Source of the DNA: Campylobacter curvus
Lineage (GTDB): Bacteria > Campylobacterota > Campylobacteria > Campylobacterales > Campylobacteraceae
DNA length: 64,000 bases
Assembly: GCF_013372125.1 (NCBI RefSeq)
Contig: NZ_CP053826.1
Coordinates: 558,001 to 622,000 of the forward strand
Direction: 5' to 3'
Part shown: in pieces, positions 53,333 through 62,975 of the stretch
Numbering within the stretch: the first letter of the stretch is position 1
Layout: each line of letters opens with the position of its first letter
Translations under genes and position numbers: made by a program
Notes under the pieces: model-generated
Told to the model about the DNA's origin: nothing
The model's database searches: none
What the model saw: only the letters and a program-made list of their open reading frames with translations

Positions 53333-54100
53333 CTATTTTAGATCATATTTTTGAAGTAGCTTGTCAAAAGTGCCGTCTTTTTTGAGCTCATCGATGGCCA
53401 TGTTTATCTTGCCTATGAGATCGACATGTTTATCTTTGTCGAATGCGATAGAAAAGCCCTCGCTGCCGTCAGGAAGCTTTAAAAATTCTTCCAGATCGGG
53501 ATTTTGTTTGAGGTAGCCATATCCTATCGAGCTATCGACCAAGACGATATCGATCTTGCCTGCTTTTAGCGCTAGTATCGAGCTTCCTATCGCTTCGGCA
53601 GGGACGACTTTAGCGCCTGTTATAGCTCTAGCGGCTATCTCTTGGACAGTGCCAAGCTGCACGCCGATTTGTTTAGAGCCGACATTAGAGTCGTTGACGT
53701 CAGAGCCTTTTTTGCGGATAAATAAATTCTCAGTCGAATAATAAGGCTTTGTGAAATCCACCGATTTTCTTCTATCCTCGGTCGCACTCATCGCACTCAT
53801 GATAGCGTCTATCTTGCCGGTTTTCAAAGCCGGTATGAGGCCATCGAAGCTGATGTTTTGAACCTCGAATTTAACGCCTATTTTATTACCTATCGCCTCT
53901 AAAAGATCGATGTCAAAGCCCGTGATCTTGTTTTTGTCATCGATAAATTCAAACGGAGGATAGTCCGCACTGGCACCTACCTTAAAGACCTGCTCACTAC
54001 TGCTTGGAGCGCTTGCTTTGGCGCTGCTCGACTTATCGGCGCTATCGCCGCAGCCTACGAAAAATAGGGCGGCAACTAAAAATGCAAATAACTTCTTCAT
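53333..54100 (-). CDS. Polar amino-acid ABC transporter, substrate-binding lipoprotein
   Basis: 255 residues: lipoprotein signal with FFVGC (Cys17), then a family 3 solute-binding fold. Typical marks are GASADYPPFEFIDDKNKITGFDIDLLEAIG, SFDGLIPALKTGKIDAIMSAMSATEDRRKSVDFTKPYY and IGVQLGTVQE. Binds a polar amino acid in the periplasm and passes it to the permease. AAAGGAG precedes ATG; gene order is permease, ATPase, binding protein on the minus strand, consistent with one operon. Resembles C. jejuni paqPQ-type systems, from memory. Confidence 0.93.
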   Translation of the reverse strand: MKKLFAFLVAALFFVGCGDSADKSSSAKASAPSSSEQVFKVGASADYPPFEFIDDKNKITGFDIDLLEAIGNKIGVKFEVQNISFDGLIPALKTGKIDAIMSAMSATEDRRKSVDFTKPYYSTENLFIRKKGSDVNDSNVGSKQIGVQLGTVQEIAARAITGAKVVPAEAIGSSILALKAGKIDIVLVDSSIGYGYLKQNPDLEEFLKLPDGSEGFSIAFDKDKHVDLIGKINMAIDELKKDGTFDKLLQKYDLK

Positions 54101-54115
54101 GTTTTCTCCTTTGTT

Positions 54116-54844
54116 TTAGTGATTTAAAATTTTACTTAAAAACTCTTGCAAACGTTGATTTTTAGGGCTCTTAAAGACATTTTCAGGCGTATCGTCTACT
54201 GCGATCTTGCCTGATTCCATAAAAAATATACGATTTGCCACGTTTCTTGCAAAGCCCATTTCATGCGTGACAACCAGCATCGTGATACCACGCGACGCGA
54301 CGTCTTTCATGATGTCAAGCACCTCGCCTATCATCTCGGGATCAAGAGCGCTTGTCGGCTCGTCAAATAAAATGACCTCCGGGTTCATAGCAAGTGCGCG
54401 TGCGATCGCTATGCGCTGCTTTTGACCACCCGAGAGCTTGTGAGGATAGGCGTATTTTTTATCAAGCAGCCCCACGCTTTTTAACAGCTCATCTGCTCTA
54501 GTCTCGGCCTCATTTTTACTCAAAATTCCGGCCTTTATAGGTGCAAGTGTCAAATTCTCCAGCACGTTTTTGTTGGCAAAGAGATTAAAATGCTGAAAAA
54601 CCATGCTGATTTTTTGGCGAATTTTGTTTATATCGGCTTTTTTGCTCAGTATATCTTCGCCATTTATGCTTATTTGCCCGCTACTTGGCTCTTCTAGGCG
54701 GTTAATGCAGCGTAAAAAGGTGCTTTTACCACCACCGCTTGGGCCGATGATAGCGATGACTTCGCCTTTTTTGATACTGACGCTGATATCGTTTAAAACC
54801 TGTAAATTCCCATAATTTTTGCTTAAATTTTTGATCTCAATCAT
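54116..54844 (-). CDS. Polar amino-acid ABC transporter, ATP-binding protein
   Basis: 242-residue ATPase. Walker A GPSGGGKSTFL (near 35-45), Q-loop VFQHFNLF, signature LSGGQKQRIAIARALAMNP, Walker B VILFDEPTSALD, H-loop VVTHEMGFA. Walker A has GGGKS where GSGKS is usual. GlnQ/HisP family by length and motif order. Its start overlaps the permease end by 8 bp. Confidence 0.95.
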   Translation of the reverse strand: MIEIKNLSKNYGNLQVLNDISVSIKKGEVIAIIGPSGGGKSTFLRCINRLEEPSSGQISINGEDILSKKADINKIRQKISMVFQHFNLFANKNVLENLTLAPIKAGILSKNEAETRADELLKSVGLLDKKYAYPHKLSGGQKQRIAIARALAMNPEVILFDEPTSALDPEMIGEVLDIMKDVASRGITMLVVTHEMGFARNVANRIFFMESGKIAVDDTPENVFKSPKNQRLQEFLSKILNH

Positions 54845-55547
54845 GGCGGTTCAACCTTTTTTCCAGTGTCTTCGTCAAAAACGATAAAATTTTGACGCTG
54901 ATATAATAGACCACTCCGGCAAAGATGACCGGCTTTGGATTATACAAAATGGCTTGAAAGCTCTTGCTTTGAAAGGTTATATCCATGACGCTGATGTAGC
55001 CCACGACGGAGGTTTCTTTAAACAGCGATATGAACTCGTTTCCAAGTGCAGGCAAGATATTTTTTATCGCTTGCGGGAAGATGATCTCGCGCATAGATGC
55101 CGAGTAGCTGAGCCCCATCGCGCGCGCGGCCTCCATTTGCCCTTTATCGACGCTATTTATACCGCTGCGAACGATCTCGGCGACATAGGCCGAGCTGTTT
55201 AGCCCCAGTGCGATCACTGCGACGTAAAAGTTATCGCTCCATGTGGCAAATATCACCACCGAAAAAATGAGAAGCTGCAAAATGATCGGCGTTCCTCGTA
55301 GAATGTCGATGTATTCGTCAATTATGAAGCTTAAAATTTTAATATTTAGAAATTTCAAAAACGCGAGCAAAAAGCCAAGCGCTATACCGATGCAGATGCC
55401 TCCAAGCGTAAGGCCTAGCGTGACGCCGTAGCTTTTAAGATATGCTGCACGCTGGATCTCGTTCAGCTCGGTTGGATAAAAATAATAAACGCCAAGCGTC
55501 ACGATAACGACAAAAAATAAAATCCTGAAAAATTTTTCGTTAAGCAA
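54837..55547 (-). CDS. Polar amino-acid ABC transporter, permease
   Basis: 236-residue membrane protein of the HisMQ/GlnP family, five to six helices. Coupling motif EAARAMGLSYSASMREIIFPQAIKNILPALGNEFISLFKETSVV near 140-185, and LRGTPIILQLLIFS near 85. One permease gene only, so the transporter likely uses a homodimer. First gene of the operon; a TATAAT on the opposite strand at 55574-55579 belongs to the divergent region. Confidence 0.94.
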   Translation of the reverse strand: MLNEKFFRILFFVVIVTLGVYYFYPTELNEIQRAAYLKSYGVTLGLTLGGICIGIALGFLLAFLKFLNIKILSFIIDEYIDILRGTPIILQLLIFSVVIFATWSDNFYVAVIALGLNSSAYVAEIVRSGINSVDKGQMEAARAMGLSYSASMREIIFPQAIKNILPALGNEFISLFKETSVVGYISVMDITFQSKSFQAILYNPKPVIFAGVVYYISVKILSFLTKTLEKRLNRHD

Positions 55548-55664
55548 CTCCGCCCTTTTGAATCAAGATAGCCTATAATGATATGAAAAATTTAATATCG
55601 TTTTGCTTAAATCCCGTAAAATTTTAGCCGTTTCTCGCGCGATTGATTGTGATTTAAATAAATT

Positions 55665-55670
55665 TATAAT
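55665..55670 (+). promoter_or_regulatory. Probable -10 box for putP
   Basis: TATAAT lies 34 bp before ATG 55705. A second TATAAT at 55574-55579 is an alternative. No -35 consensus. Confidence 0.45.
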
Positions 55671-55704
55671 AATATTTCGGGCGTATTCATATAAAAGGAA
55701 ATTT

Positions 55705-57192
55705 ATGAGTTTGAGCTCTTATATCGCGATCGCTATATATTTTGGATTTTTGCTGTTTGTCGGACGTTATTCTTATAATAAAAATGCAAACATGGGCGAA
55801 TATCTGCTGGATAACCGCCGCCTAGGTCCGATCGTGACCGCGCTAAGTGCCGGAGCTAGCGACATGAGCGGCTGGATGCTCCTTGGTGTGCCAGGTGCAC
55901 TTTACGCCACGGGGATCGCTACTGCGTGGATGGCGATAGGCCTTACCATAGGAGCGTATTGTAATTATTTATTTCTTGCCAAGCGATTGCGCGTTTATAC
56001 CGAAGTCGCAAGCGACAGCATAACGATACCTGATTTCTTGGAAAATCGCTTCAAGGATAGGACTAAAATTTTGCGCATAGTCTCGGGGCTGGTCATCTTG
56101 GTGTTTTTCACGCTTTACGTTTCAAGCGGTATCATCGCCGGCGGCAAGAGCTTTGAGAGTTTTTTTGGCTTGCCGTTTGACTATGGAGCGATATTTACCT
56201 TGATGATAGTCGTTTTTTATACGTTTTTTGGCGGGTTTCGCGCGGTTTGTATCACCGATGCGTTTCAAGGAGCTCTCATGTTTTTCGTGCTAGTGGCGAT
56301 CCCGGTCGTGGGATTTTTAAATTTAGACATCCCAAGCGATACGAATTTTTGGAGAGAGCTATACAGGCTAAGCCCTAGTCATCTTGATATGTTCGCAGGA
56401 CAGAGCTTCTGGGGCATTTTGGGGCTTTTGGCATGGGGGTTTGGGTATTTTGGACAGCCTCATATCATTGTGAGATTTATGGCGATACGAGACTCCAAAG
56501 AGCTCGCTCAAGCCCGTAGGATCGGTATCGGCTGGATGGCGATAGGTCTCATCGGAGCGATGATGAGCGGGCTTATCGGATTTGTGTATTTTAGCACCAG
56601 AGGCGGGCTAAGCGATCCTGAGACCGTGTTTTTAAAGCTTGGCGAGCTACTATTTCCGCCATTTTTTATAGGTATCATCGTATCGGCGGTGCTTTCTGCG
56701 ATCATGAGCACGATATCAAGCCAGCTTCTAGTGACTTCAAGCTCGGTGACTAAGGATTTCATATTTGCCTTTTATAAAAAGGACGTGAGCGAAAAGATGC
56801 AAGTAGCGCTTAGCCGGTATGCCGTAGTCGCAGTGGCACTCGTGGCTACCTTGCTTGCTTTTCTCTCAACCGATAGCGTTTTGAACGTAGTCGGCAACGC
56901 ATGGGCGGGCTTTGGCGCGAGCTTTGGACCGGTTTTGCTTTTTAGTCTTTATTGGAAGCGCATGAGTGCGCTTGGCGCGCTTGTAGGCATGATAGCCGGT
57001 GGTGCGACGGTGCTTTTTTGGATAAGCTCGGGACTAAACGCCTATGTGTATGAAATTTTGCCCGGTATCATCGTCTCCAGCGTAGCTATCGTGATCGTGA
57101 GCATCTGGGGCGATGCGATAAACAAAATGACTAGCGAGCCGCATGAGCAGGTCATAAAAGACGAATTTGAGAAGATGAAAACAAGGCTTTGA
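55705..57192 (+). CDS. putP: Sodium/proline symporter
   Basis: Na+-driven proline importer of the SSS family, 495 residues, about 13 helices. Diagnostic stretches: LSAGASDMSGWMLLGVPGALYATG (Na+/proline site), FYTFFGGFRAVCITDAFQGALMF, GWGFGYFGQPHIIVRFMA-like (LLAWGFGYFGQPHIIVRFMAI) and SAIMSTISSQLLVTSSSVTKDF. The frame extends 34 codons upstream, but AAAAGGAAATTT just before ATG 55705 and the MSLSSYIAIAIYFGF start fit PutP. Proline taken up is a carbon and nitrogen source in campylobacters. Confidence 0.94.
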   Translation: MSLSSYIAIAIYFGFLLFVGRYSYNKNANMGEYLLDNRRLGPIVTALSAGASDMSGWMLLGVPGALYATGIATAWMAIGLTIGAYCNYLFLAKRLRVYTEVASDSITIPDFLENRFKDRTKILRIVSGLVILVFFTLYVSSGIIAGGKSFESFFGLPFDYGAIFTLMIVVFYTFFGGFRAVCITDAFQGALMFFVLVAIPVVGFLNLDIPSDTNFWRELYRLSPSHLDMFAGQSFWGILGLLAWGFGYFGQPHIIVRFMAIRDSKELAQARRIGIGWMAIGLIGAMMSGLIGFVYFSTRGGLSDPETVFLKLGELLFPPFFIGIIVSAVLSAIMSTISSQLLVTSSSVTKDFIFAFYKKDVSEKMQVALSRYAVVAVALVATLLAFLSTDSVLNVVGNAWAGFGASFGPVLLFSLYWKRMSALGALVGMIAGGATVLFWISSGLNAYVYEILPGIIVSSVAIVIVSIWGDAINKMTSEPHEQVIKDEFEKMKTRL

Positions 57193-57206
57193 AGCCACAC
57201 GGGCTT
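57192..57206 (+). terminator. Weak hairpin after putP
   Basis: AAGCC (57192-57196), loop ACACG, GGCTT (57202-57206), followed by AAAATTTTG. The 5-bp stem overlaps the last base of the putP stop. Confidence 0.4.
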
Positions 57207-57243
57207 AAAATTTTGATCTAAACATACAAAAATTTTAAAAATA

Positions 57244-57251
57244 GCCGATAT
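57244..57251 (+). promoter_or_regulatory. Sigma28-like -10 box (GCCGATAT) for 57281-58537
   Basis: ATAGCCGATATTTGAC lies 29 bp before the start codon. It is identical in its core to the boxes upstream of the two small proteins at 22.5 and 22.9 kb. The -35 region is A-rich with no strong match. Confidence 0.6.
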
Positions 57252-57280
57252 TTGACAATAAATATCAACAAAGGCTATCT

Positions 57281-58537
57281 ATGGAAATTTTAAACAGTAC
57301 GCAAACTGCTTTTGCAGACATATCGGTGACCTATAATAAAGTCAAAAATAATATCGCTCGTGATGTCAATGATAGTGTTCTAGGCTACAAGATCGATAAG
57401 GACGGCTACTTTACGAGCGAATTCAATAAAGCCGCGGGCATACCAGATGATTACAAAATTCACTCTGATACAATTAAATCTTTCGTTACCGTAAGGACAA
57501 ATAAAAATACTCTTTATACTGCTTTTAAAGAAATAGATATTGCAAAGATAGTTGGCAACGCATATAAGCTATTAACCCAACTTGTAGATGAAAATACTCT
57601 AAATTCAAAAGAGGGCTTTACGACAGACGAGATCTCAAAATTTACACAAGGCTACGAATACGATAAAAAGACGTTAAAAATCACCAAAAAATATGACACC
57701 ATAAATGCCTATATGTCTGCTCGCTCGGACTTTGACCCTAGGATGGCGCAAAACAAAGACAAGACTATGACTACCACTTTTTACAACCGCTCAACAATCA
57801 ATTATTATACAAATGGCAATAAGCTAAAACCATCGACTGATATATTTGATAGCGAAAATGGCGGTAAGGAGAAATTTGGTCCATACGGACTTGCATTTAA
57901 CACCTCACGTGAAAGATACACGAATGACGATGGCTCTGTTACGAAAGGTGGGCTTTTAATTGGTATCTTGAATTCAAATTATAATGCAACCGAAGGAAAG
58001 CCAACATATATAGGATATATGAATTCGTGCGATAAAAATATGAGCGGTGATGAATATAGAAAGCAAATAGAGCTTTGGCTTTTAAATCATGACCCTGATA
58101 GAGTTTCAGATGAAGAGTTTAATGCGCTAAGCGAGCCAATGAAAGAATTTATAAAATTTCATCGCACATTTGATAATATCAATCAAAGAGCTAAAAGTAC
58201 ATCTAAAAAAGAGGAAGCGGACACTCCAAAAGACCCTTTGCAAATTTTATTTGAGCAAATGGATAAGGATTTTAAAGAGATGCTCAAAAAGCTGCAAGAA
58301 AGAGCCCAAAAAGCAAGGCTAGAACAGCGAAAAGCTATGCAGCAAAATTTAGATACGCAAACCATCAAAAGCACAACTCAAACTTCAAAAGACACACTAA
58401 ATGAAATGCTTGAATTTCTAAGCAAAATGTCAAAGCAGCGTGGCGTAAATTTAGACATAAACGAAGTAAAAACGGCGTTTATAAATTTAACTGACAGCTA
58501 TAAATTTAGCAATAAAACGATCGATGTCAAAGCGTAA
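57281..58537 (+). CDS. Probable flagellar-dependent secreted protein (Cj0814-like)
   Basis: 418 residues, no signal peptide, no Cys except one (MNSCDKN), rich in Asn/Lys/Asp/Thr. The N-terminus (MEILNSTQTAFADISVTYNKVKNN, GYKIDKDGYFTSEFNKAAGIP) matches my memory of the Campylobacter Cj0814 family, proteins exported through the flagellar type III apparatus. The C-terminal third is a charged coiled coil (about 300-375: KDFKEMLKKLQERAQKARLEQRKAMQQNL). The GCCGATAT box upstream supports sigma28 control. Codon use is more AT-rich than its neighbours. Function beyond secretion is unknown. Confidence 0.65.
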   Translation: MEILNSTQTAFADISVTYNKVKNNIARDVNDSVLGYKIDKDGYFTSEFNKAAGIPDDYKIHSDTIKSFVTVRTNKNTLYTAFKEIDIAKIVGNAYKLLTQLVDENTLNSKEGFTTDEISKFTQGYEYDKKTLKITKKYDTINAYMSARSDFDPRMAQNKDKTMTTTFYNRSTINYYTNGNKLKPSTDIFDSENGGKEKFGPYGLAFNTSRERYTNDDGSVTKGGLLIGILNSNYNATEGKPTYIGYMNSCDKNMSGDEYRKQIELWLLNHDPDRVSDEEFNALSEPMKEFIKFHRTFDNINQRAKSTSKKEEADTPKDPLQILFEQMDKDFKEMLKKLQERAQKARLEQRKAMQQNLDTQTIKSTTQTSKDTLNEMLEFLSKMSKQRGVNLDINEVKTAFINLTDSYKFSNKTIDVKA

Positions 58538-58541
58538 ATTT

Positions 58542-60410
58542 CTATCTTTGCCCGCGCTTTAGCCTTCGCACTAAAAATCTCGCTGCGTGGAGGTCGTTAA
58601 ATAGCGACTTTTCTATGCAAAGCGGACGCATAAGCACGAGATCGCCGATAAGCTTGGCTCCAAGTATCGCAGTGCAAAGCCCGCGCGAGCCGTGAGCGAT
58701 ATTTACAAAGACATTTGGCTCATAAACGGCCGTAGGGTTCGTGTCTTTGTGCTTGCTCCAAAAGAGATCTTTATAGCTTTGCTTGTAAAATTCCTCATCA
58801 TAAAGCGCACCAATGACAGGAAAACGGTCACTGCTGTAGCTCCTGTAGCCGACCTTTGAGCCGATGATACGCGCTTTTTTGATGTCTAAAAATTCGCTCA
58901 CCTTGCTTAAATTCTCGGCGTCGTCCTCGTATCTGGCTTCATCGCAAATTTCGTTTCTGGCGTATGTCGCGCCGATCACCTGCACGCCCCCGATGCTAGG
59001 GCAGACGTAGCCAAATGCGCTAAAAGGCATGTGGGTATCTACGAGCGGCTCGATGTGAGTGACTTGCCCGCGGACAGAGCTTAGCAGCATATTTTTTCCT
59101 TTGAAAATTTCAGCGCTTTTACTACCAGTCGCAAAGACTAGGATATCGGTCTTTAGGCTCTTGGCGTTTTTGAATTTCACACTGATTTGGCCGTTTTTTA
59201 GGTGCTTGTGGCTAAGGTATTCGTGAGTGAAAAGGACGTTTAAATCTTTAGCGATCTTTTCACACATTTTTCGCGGTCTGGCGTATGCGCCGCCTTTTAT
59301 AAACATCGCAGGATAGGGCTTTACGTCCTTGTCAAATGTGAAAATTTCATCGGCGTTTTCATCGCGCCAGCTCTCAAAGCGCTTAGCTAGCAGCTCGTCG
59401 TATGCGTAGTCGATGCAGCCGCTAAATTTTATATATCGCTCGCTCATAGCGGATCTATAAAACCTGACCGCCTGCAAAAAGGCATTTAGATGCATACGTC
59501 CTAAATTTACCTCGGGCTTTGTGATGAGCGGCATCAAAACGCCGCAGTGGTTGCCGGAGCCGTTCGTGGCGACCGCGCCTTTTGCCTCGGCTAGCGTCAC
59601 GTCAAAGCCGTTTTTGCTAAGCTCTACGGCCGTAGCTAGCCCCGAGATGCCCGCTCCTATGATGAGAGCTCTCGGTGTGCGGGCTAAATTTAGCGCTGTT
59701 TTACATCTTGCAAACCACGGATCTTTTGAAATTTCACAGTTTTGCTTTAAGACGGCGTGGCTCATTTGCCGCTTTTTGCCGTATCCTTTGCGAAGCTCTA
59801 GCCAAAAGCCCGCCCGAACAAGGCGCTCGCGCACGATCTTGGCGCATGAATACGTCCGCACCATGCCGCCCAAACGCGTCAGGCGCGCGATGTGCTTAAA
59901 CACCGGCTCGCTCCACATAGCCTCGTTTTTGCTCGGAGCAAAGCCGTCCATAAACCAAACATCGGCCTTGAAATCAAGCTCGGGTAAAATTTCAAGCACA
60001 TCGCCAAAGCAAAGATCAAGCGTGATGAACTCGCTAAATTCTATCCTGTGGATACCTCGAACGAGTGGCGGATAAAGCTTGGCAAGCTTTTTGGCGAGAG
60101 CTTTGAATCTGCCTAAATTTTCATAAATTTTGGCTAGATCGTGCTTTGCTATAGGGTTTGCCTCGATACTCACAAAATGAAGCCTCTTACCGCTGTTTTG
60201 AAATTTCTTACAAAGCGTGAGGAAATTCAGTCCCGCACCAAAGCCCGTTTCAGCCACGATGAAGCGATCTTGCTCGTGCCAAATTTCATCAAGTCCCTTC
60301 GCAAAGACGTATTCGCTCTCGCACCAGGGCTTGTCGGTGTTAAAATAAATGTCGTCAAACTGCGCATTGAACGCGGTTTTGCCCTTGAAGCTTATGACTG
60401 CATTTTTCAT
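58542..60410 (-). CDS. mnmC: Bifunctional tRNA mnm5s2U synthesis protein MnmC
   Basis: Completes 5-methylaminomethyl-2-thiouridine at the tRNA wobble base: the FAD domain removes the carboxymethyl group, the methyltransferase adds methyl. 622 residues; here the methyltransferase domain comes first (1-235; FIVAETGFGAGLNFLTL, VWFMDGFAPSKNEAMWSEPVF), then the FAD oxidoreductase (LIIGAGISGLATAVELSKNGFDVTLAEA near 245; later FVNIAHGSRGLCTAILGAKLIGD). The catalytic halves look intact. ATG overlaps the amiA stop (TGATG); stops 4 bp from the convergent secreted-protein gene. Confidence 0.93.
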   Translation of the reverse strand: MKNAVISFKGKTAFNAQFDDIYFNTDKPWCESEYVFAKGLDEIWHEQDRFIVAETGFGAGLNFLTLCKKFQNSGKRLHFVSIEANPIAKHDLAKIYENLGRFKALAKKLAKLYPPLVRGIHRIEFSEFITLDLCFGDVLEILPELDFKADVWFMDGFAPSKNEAMWSEPVFKHIARLTRLGGMVRTYSCAKIVRERLVRAGFWLELRKGYGKKRQMSHAVLKQNCEISKDPWFARCKTALNLARTPRALIIGAGISGLATAVELSKNGFDVTLAEAKGAVATNGSGNHCGVLMPLITKPEVNLGRMHLNAFLQAVRFYRSAMSERYIKFSGCIDYAYDELLAKRFESWRDENADEIFTFDKDVKPYPAMFIKGGAYARPRKMCEKIAKDLNVLFTHEYLSHKHLKNGQISVKFKNAKSLKTDILVFATGSKSAEIFKGKNMLLSSVRGQVTHIEPLVDTHMPFSAFGYVCPSIGGVQVIGATYARNEICDEARYEDDAENLSKVSEFLDIKKARIIGSKVGYRSYSSDRFPVIGALYDEEFYKQSYKDLFWSKHKDTNPTAVYEPNVFVNIAHGSRGLCTAILGAKLIGDLVLMRPLCIEKSLFNDLHAARFLVRRLKRGQR

Positions 60411-61885
60411 CAGTTTTTAGCAAAATAAGAATCCACGCCGTTTGCGATGCCAAGCGCCAAGGCGTTTTGATACGCGTCGTCGTAGAGCATTTTACCCTCC
60501 ACGGGGTGCGTGATGTAGCCTATCTCGACGAGCACTGCGGGCATTAGAGCACCCACGAGCACCCAAAACGGCGCTTCTCTGACGCCGCCGTCGCTCGCGC
60601 TATAAACCTTTCTGGCTTGAACCAGTAGCTCGCGCTGCATATCGATACCAAGCTTGTTTGAGGCGATGATCTTCTCGCGGTTTAGGACATTTAAAAATGT
60701 CTGCTGAGAGAAATAGTTCATCTCTTCGATGTCTGATTTATTTTCCAGTGCGGCGGCGTTTTTACTGCGCTCGGAGCGCGCAGGCGAGAGGAAAAACGTC
60801 TCTATGCCGTGCATGCTGGCCGCTTTTACCGCGTTTGGAGCGGCATTTGCGTGGATGGAGACGAAGAGATCGGCCATTTTATCGTTTGCGTATTTCGTGC
60901 GCGTGCGTAAATTTATGAAAGTGTCGTTCGAGCGCGTGAAATAGACCTTATAGCCGCGTTTTTTCAAAATTTCACCAAGCTTTTTACCCACGGCCAAAAC
61001 GGCGACTTTCTCTTGCATTTTACCGCTTATGGCGCCGGGATCGCTGCCGCCATGTCCCGGGTCGATGACTATCGTTTTACCGCCCGTGACATGGTGCGGC
61101 CTTGGCTGGTTTGTCGGTGCGGCGGGAGTTTTAGCGGGCTGGGCTTGAGCGGGCAGTGCGGGCGTGCTTTGTTGCACTTTAACTGGCTGCTTGGTAAGCG
61201 GTGCGTTTATCTTTTCGTTCGAGATGAAATTTTCACTGCTTATGACCAAAGCGTCACCTATAACGTTTGCTTTTATCGTTTTTTGCGCCCTGTCGCTAAA
61301 GACTATGCGTATGGTATTTTTGTAAAACTGCGCTATACGCACCTCTTGCGTGATGAAATTTTTATACGTGAGGCTGCCGCCATTTAGGACGCCCTCTATA
61401 TCCATGATGTTTCGATAGATATTTTTTTGATTTAGCGCCGAGGTCTTTAGCTTTGACGTGTCAAGCGGCTGGTTGAATTTTAACACCAAGGTGTCGCCGT
61501 TTTTTGTGGCGCTTAGCAGATAAAGCGGCCTGGTGCTTAGCGTTTGCTTGATAGGCGTTTGCGTTTGCTGGGTTTGAGCCCTCGGACTGTTTGTTTTGGC
61601 GGGTTTTGCGCCGTTTAGCTCGTTTAAGTCATTTAGATAAGAGCTACTGTCAAGGCCTAGGGCTTTTGAACTTATGATGAGCCTTGAGAGGGTCTGCCTT
61701 TTTAAATTTTTATCGTTGTTGATGATGGCTTGGACGTAAATTTGCTTGATGTCGTTGTGAAATTTACTCTTTTGCGCCTTTGTAGACGTGGTGAAATTCC
61801 TGTCGAAATTTGAAAAAATTTGAGCCTCGTTCGCGCCAAAAAGGCTAATCGCTAGCATCAAAACGACAAAAATTATCCTAGTCAT
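60410..61885 (-). CDS. amiA: N-acetylmuramoyl-L-alanine amidase (AmiA type)
   Basis: Periplasmic cell-wall amidase that cuts the glycan-peptide bond. 491 residues: signal peptide (IIFVVLMLAISLFGANEA), a mostly helical and strand N-terminal AMIN-like region (about 130-225), a Pro/Gln-rich linker (about 235-265) and an Amidase_3 domain with zinc ligands in VIDPGHGGSDPGAISG (His near 279), the Glu in the following loop, FVSIHANAAPN (His) and the catalytic Glu in VLVEIGYITHPVEGKML. Family known to separate daughter cells and affect helical shape. Overlaps the nitronate monooxygenase stop by 8 bp. Confidence 0.94.
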   Translation of the reverse strand: MTRIIFVVLMLAISLFGANEAQIFSNFDRNFTTSTKAQKSKFHNDIKQIYVQAIINNDKNLKRQTLSRLIISSKALGLDSSSYLNDLNELNGAKPAKTNSPRAQTQQTQTPIKQTLSTRPLYLLSATKNGDTLVLKFNQPLDTSKLKTSALNQKNIYRNIMDIEGVLNGGSLTYKNFITQEVRIAQFYKNTIRIVFSDRAQKTIKANVIGDALVISSENFISNEKINAPLTKQPVKVQQSTPALPAQAQPAKTPAAPTNQPRPHHVTGGKTIVIDPGHGGSDPGAISGKMQEKVAVLAVGKKLGEILKKRGYKVYFTRSNDTFINLRTRTKYANDKMADLFVSIHANAAPNAVKAASMHGIETFFLSPARSERSKNAAALENKSDIEEMNYFSQQTFLNVLNREKIIASNKLGIDMQRELLVQARKVYSASDGGVREAPFWVLVGALMPAVLVEIGYITHPVEGKMLYDDAYQNALALGIANGVDSYFAKN

Positions 61886-62975
61886 CTTCGCCGTGTACCA
61901 ACTTTGCCATAAGCTCTTTGACGCTTATTATCTCTTTTAGTTTGTAGCCGTTTGCCCCGGTGAAAAATAGCCCGGTATCTACGTTACCAGAATACGAGTC
62001 AAACAGCCTATCTGCAATGCAATATCCTACTTGCTTGGCCTCTTTGCCGCGCTGACAAGGGCTCACGCAGTTGCTGATACACTGGATCTTCGGGCCTTGT
62101 CGCTTATCGACTAAATTTAGTAGATTTGTGCGGATACCGCGTGCAGGATAGCCTACCGGGCTTTTTATAAGCTCGATGTCCTCTTTTTTGGCGTTTAAGA
62201 TGACCTCTTTGAAGCGGATATTTGCGTCACATTCGTAGGTGCCGATGAAGCGAGTGCCCATTTGCACGCCGTCTGCGCCAAGCTGCATAACCTTTTCGAT
62301 ATCCTTTTTATCCCAGATACCGCCGGCAGCGATGAGCGGGAAATCTCCCCACTCCTTTATCTCCTCTTTGACTGGTGCGATGAGCTTTTCTAGCTGATAC
62401 TCTGGATCTATGCACTGCTCGTAGGTAAATCCCTGATGGCCTCCGCTTAGAGGACCTTCCAGCACTACTGCGTCGGGCAGGCGTTTGTAGCGCTGCATCC
62501 AGCGCTTACAGATGATTTTAAGGGCTTTGGCGCTTGAGACGATAGGCACTAGCGCAATGTTTTTGAAATTTTCGGTAAATTCGGGTAGATTCGTAGGTAG
62601 TCCGGCGCCTGAGACGATGATGTTGATCCCGGCCTCACATGCGTCTTTGACGACTCTTGCGTAATCGTTTGCCGCATACATGATATTTACGCCAAGGGGC
62701 AGATCACCGCAAATTTTACGAGCGTTTGCGACGATAGCTTTCAGGCCCGCCGTTGAGTAAAAATTTTCGCTGCCAAAAGGTTTTGCGTTTAGCTCCTTAC
62801 TGATATATGCGCGGTTTTCATAGTATCCCGTGCCTACGGAGCTGATTATCCCAAGGCCGCCTTCTAGGCTCACGTTGCCCGCTAGCTTGTCCCAGCTGAT
62901 ACCAAGCCCCATGCCGCCTTGAAATATCGGGTATTTTATCTCGTATTGTCCTATTTTTAGCGGTTTGAATTCCAT
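61878..62975 (-). CDS. Nitronate monooxygenase (2-nitropropane dioxygenase family)
   Basis: FMN-dependent TIM-barrel oxidoreductase, 365 residues, expected to oxidise nitronates such as propionate-3-nitronate; some homologues belong to fatty-acid metabolism. Features: IFQGGMGLGISWDKLAGNVSLEGGLGIIS at the N-terminus, EGPLSGGHQGFTYEQC near 180, phosphate loop AAGGIWDKKDIEKVMQLGADGVQMGTRFIG. The C-terminal Cys cluster (CISNCVSPCQRGKEAKQVGYC) is unusual and could bind a metal or cluster. Stop overlaps amiA, start overlaps the tyrS stop (TGATG). Confidence 0.9.
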   Translation of the reverse strand: MEFKPLKIGQYEIKYPIFQGGMGLGISWDKLAGNVSLEGGLGIISSVGTGYYENRAYISKELNAKPFGSENFYSTAGLKAIVANARKICGDLPLGVNIMYAANDYARVVKDACEAGINIIVSGAGLPTNLPEFTENFKNIALVPIVSSAKALKIICKRWMQRYKRLPDAVVLEGPLSGGHQGFTYEQCIDPEYQLEKLIAPVKEEIKEWGDFPLIAAGGIWDKKDIEKVMQLGADGVQMGTRFIGTYECDANIRFKEVILNAKKEDIELIKSPVGYPARGIRTNLLNLVDKRQGPKIQCISNCVSPCQRGKEAKQVGYCIADRLFDSYSGNVDTGLFFTGANGYKLKEIISVKELMAKLVHGEDD

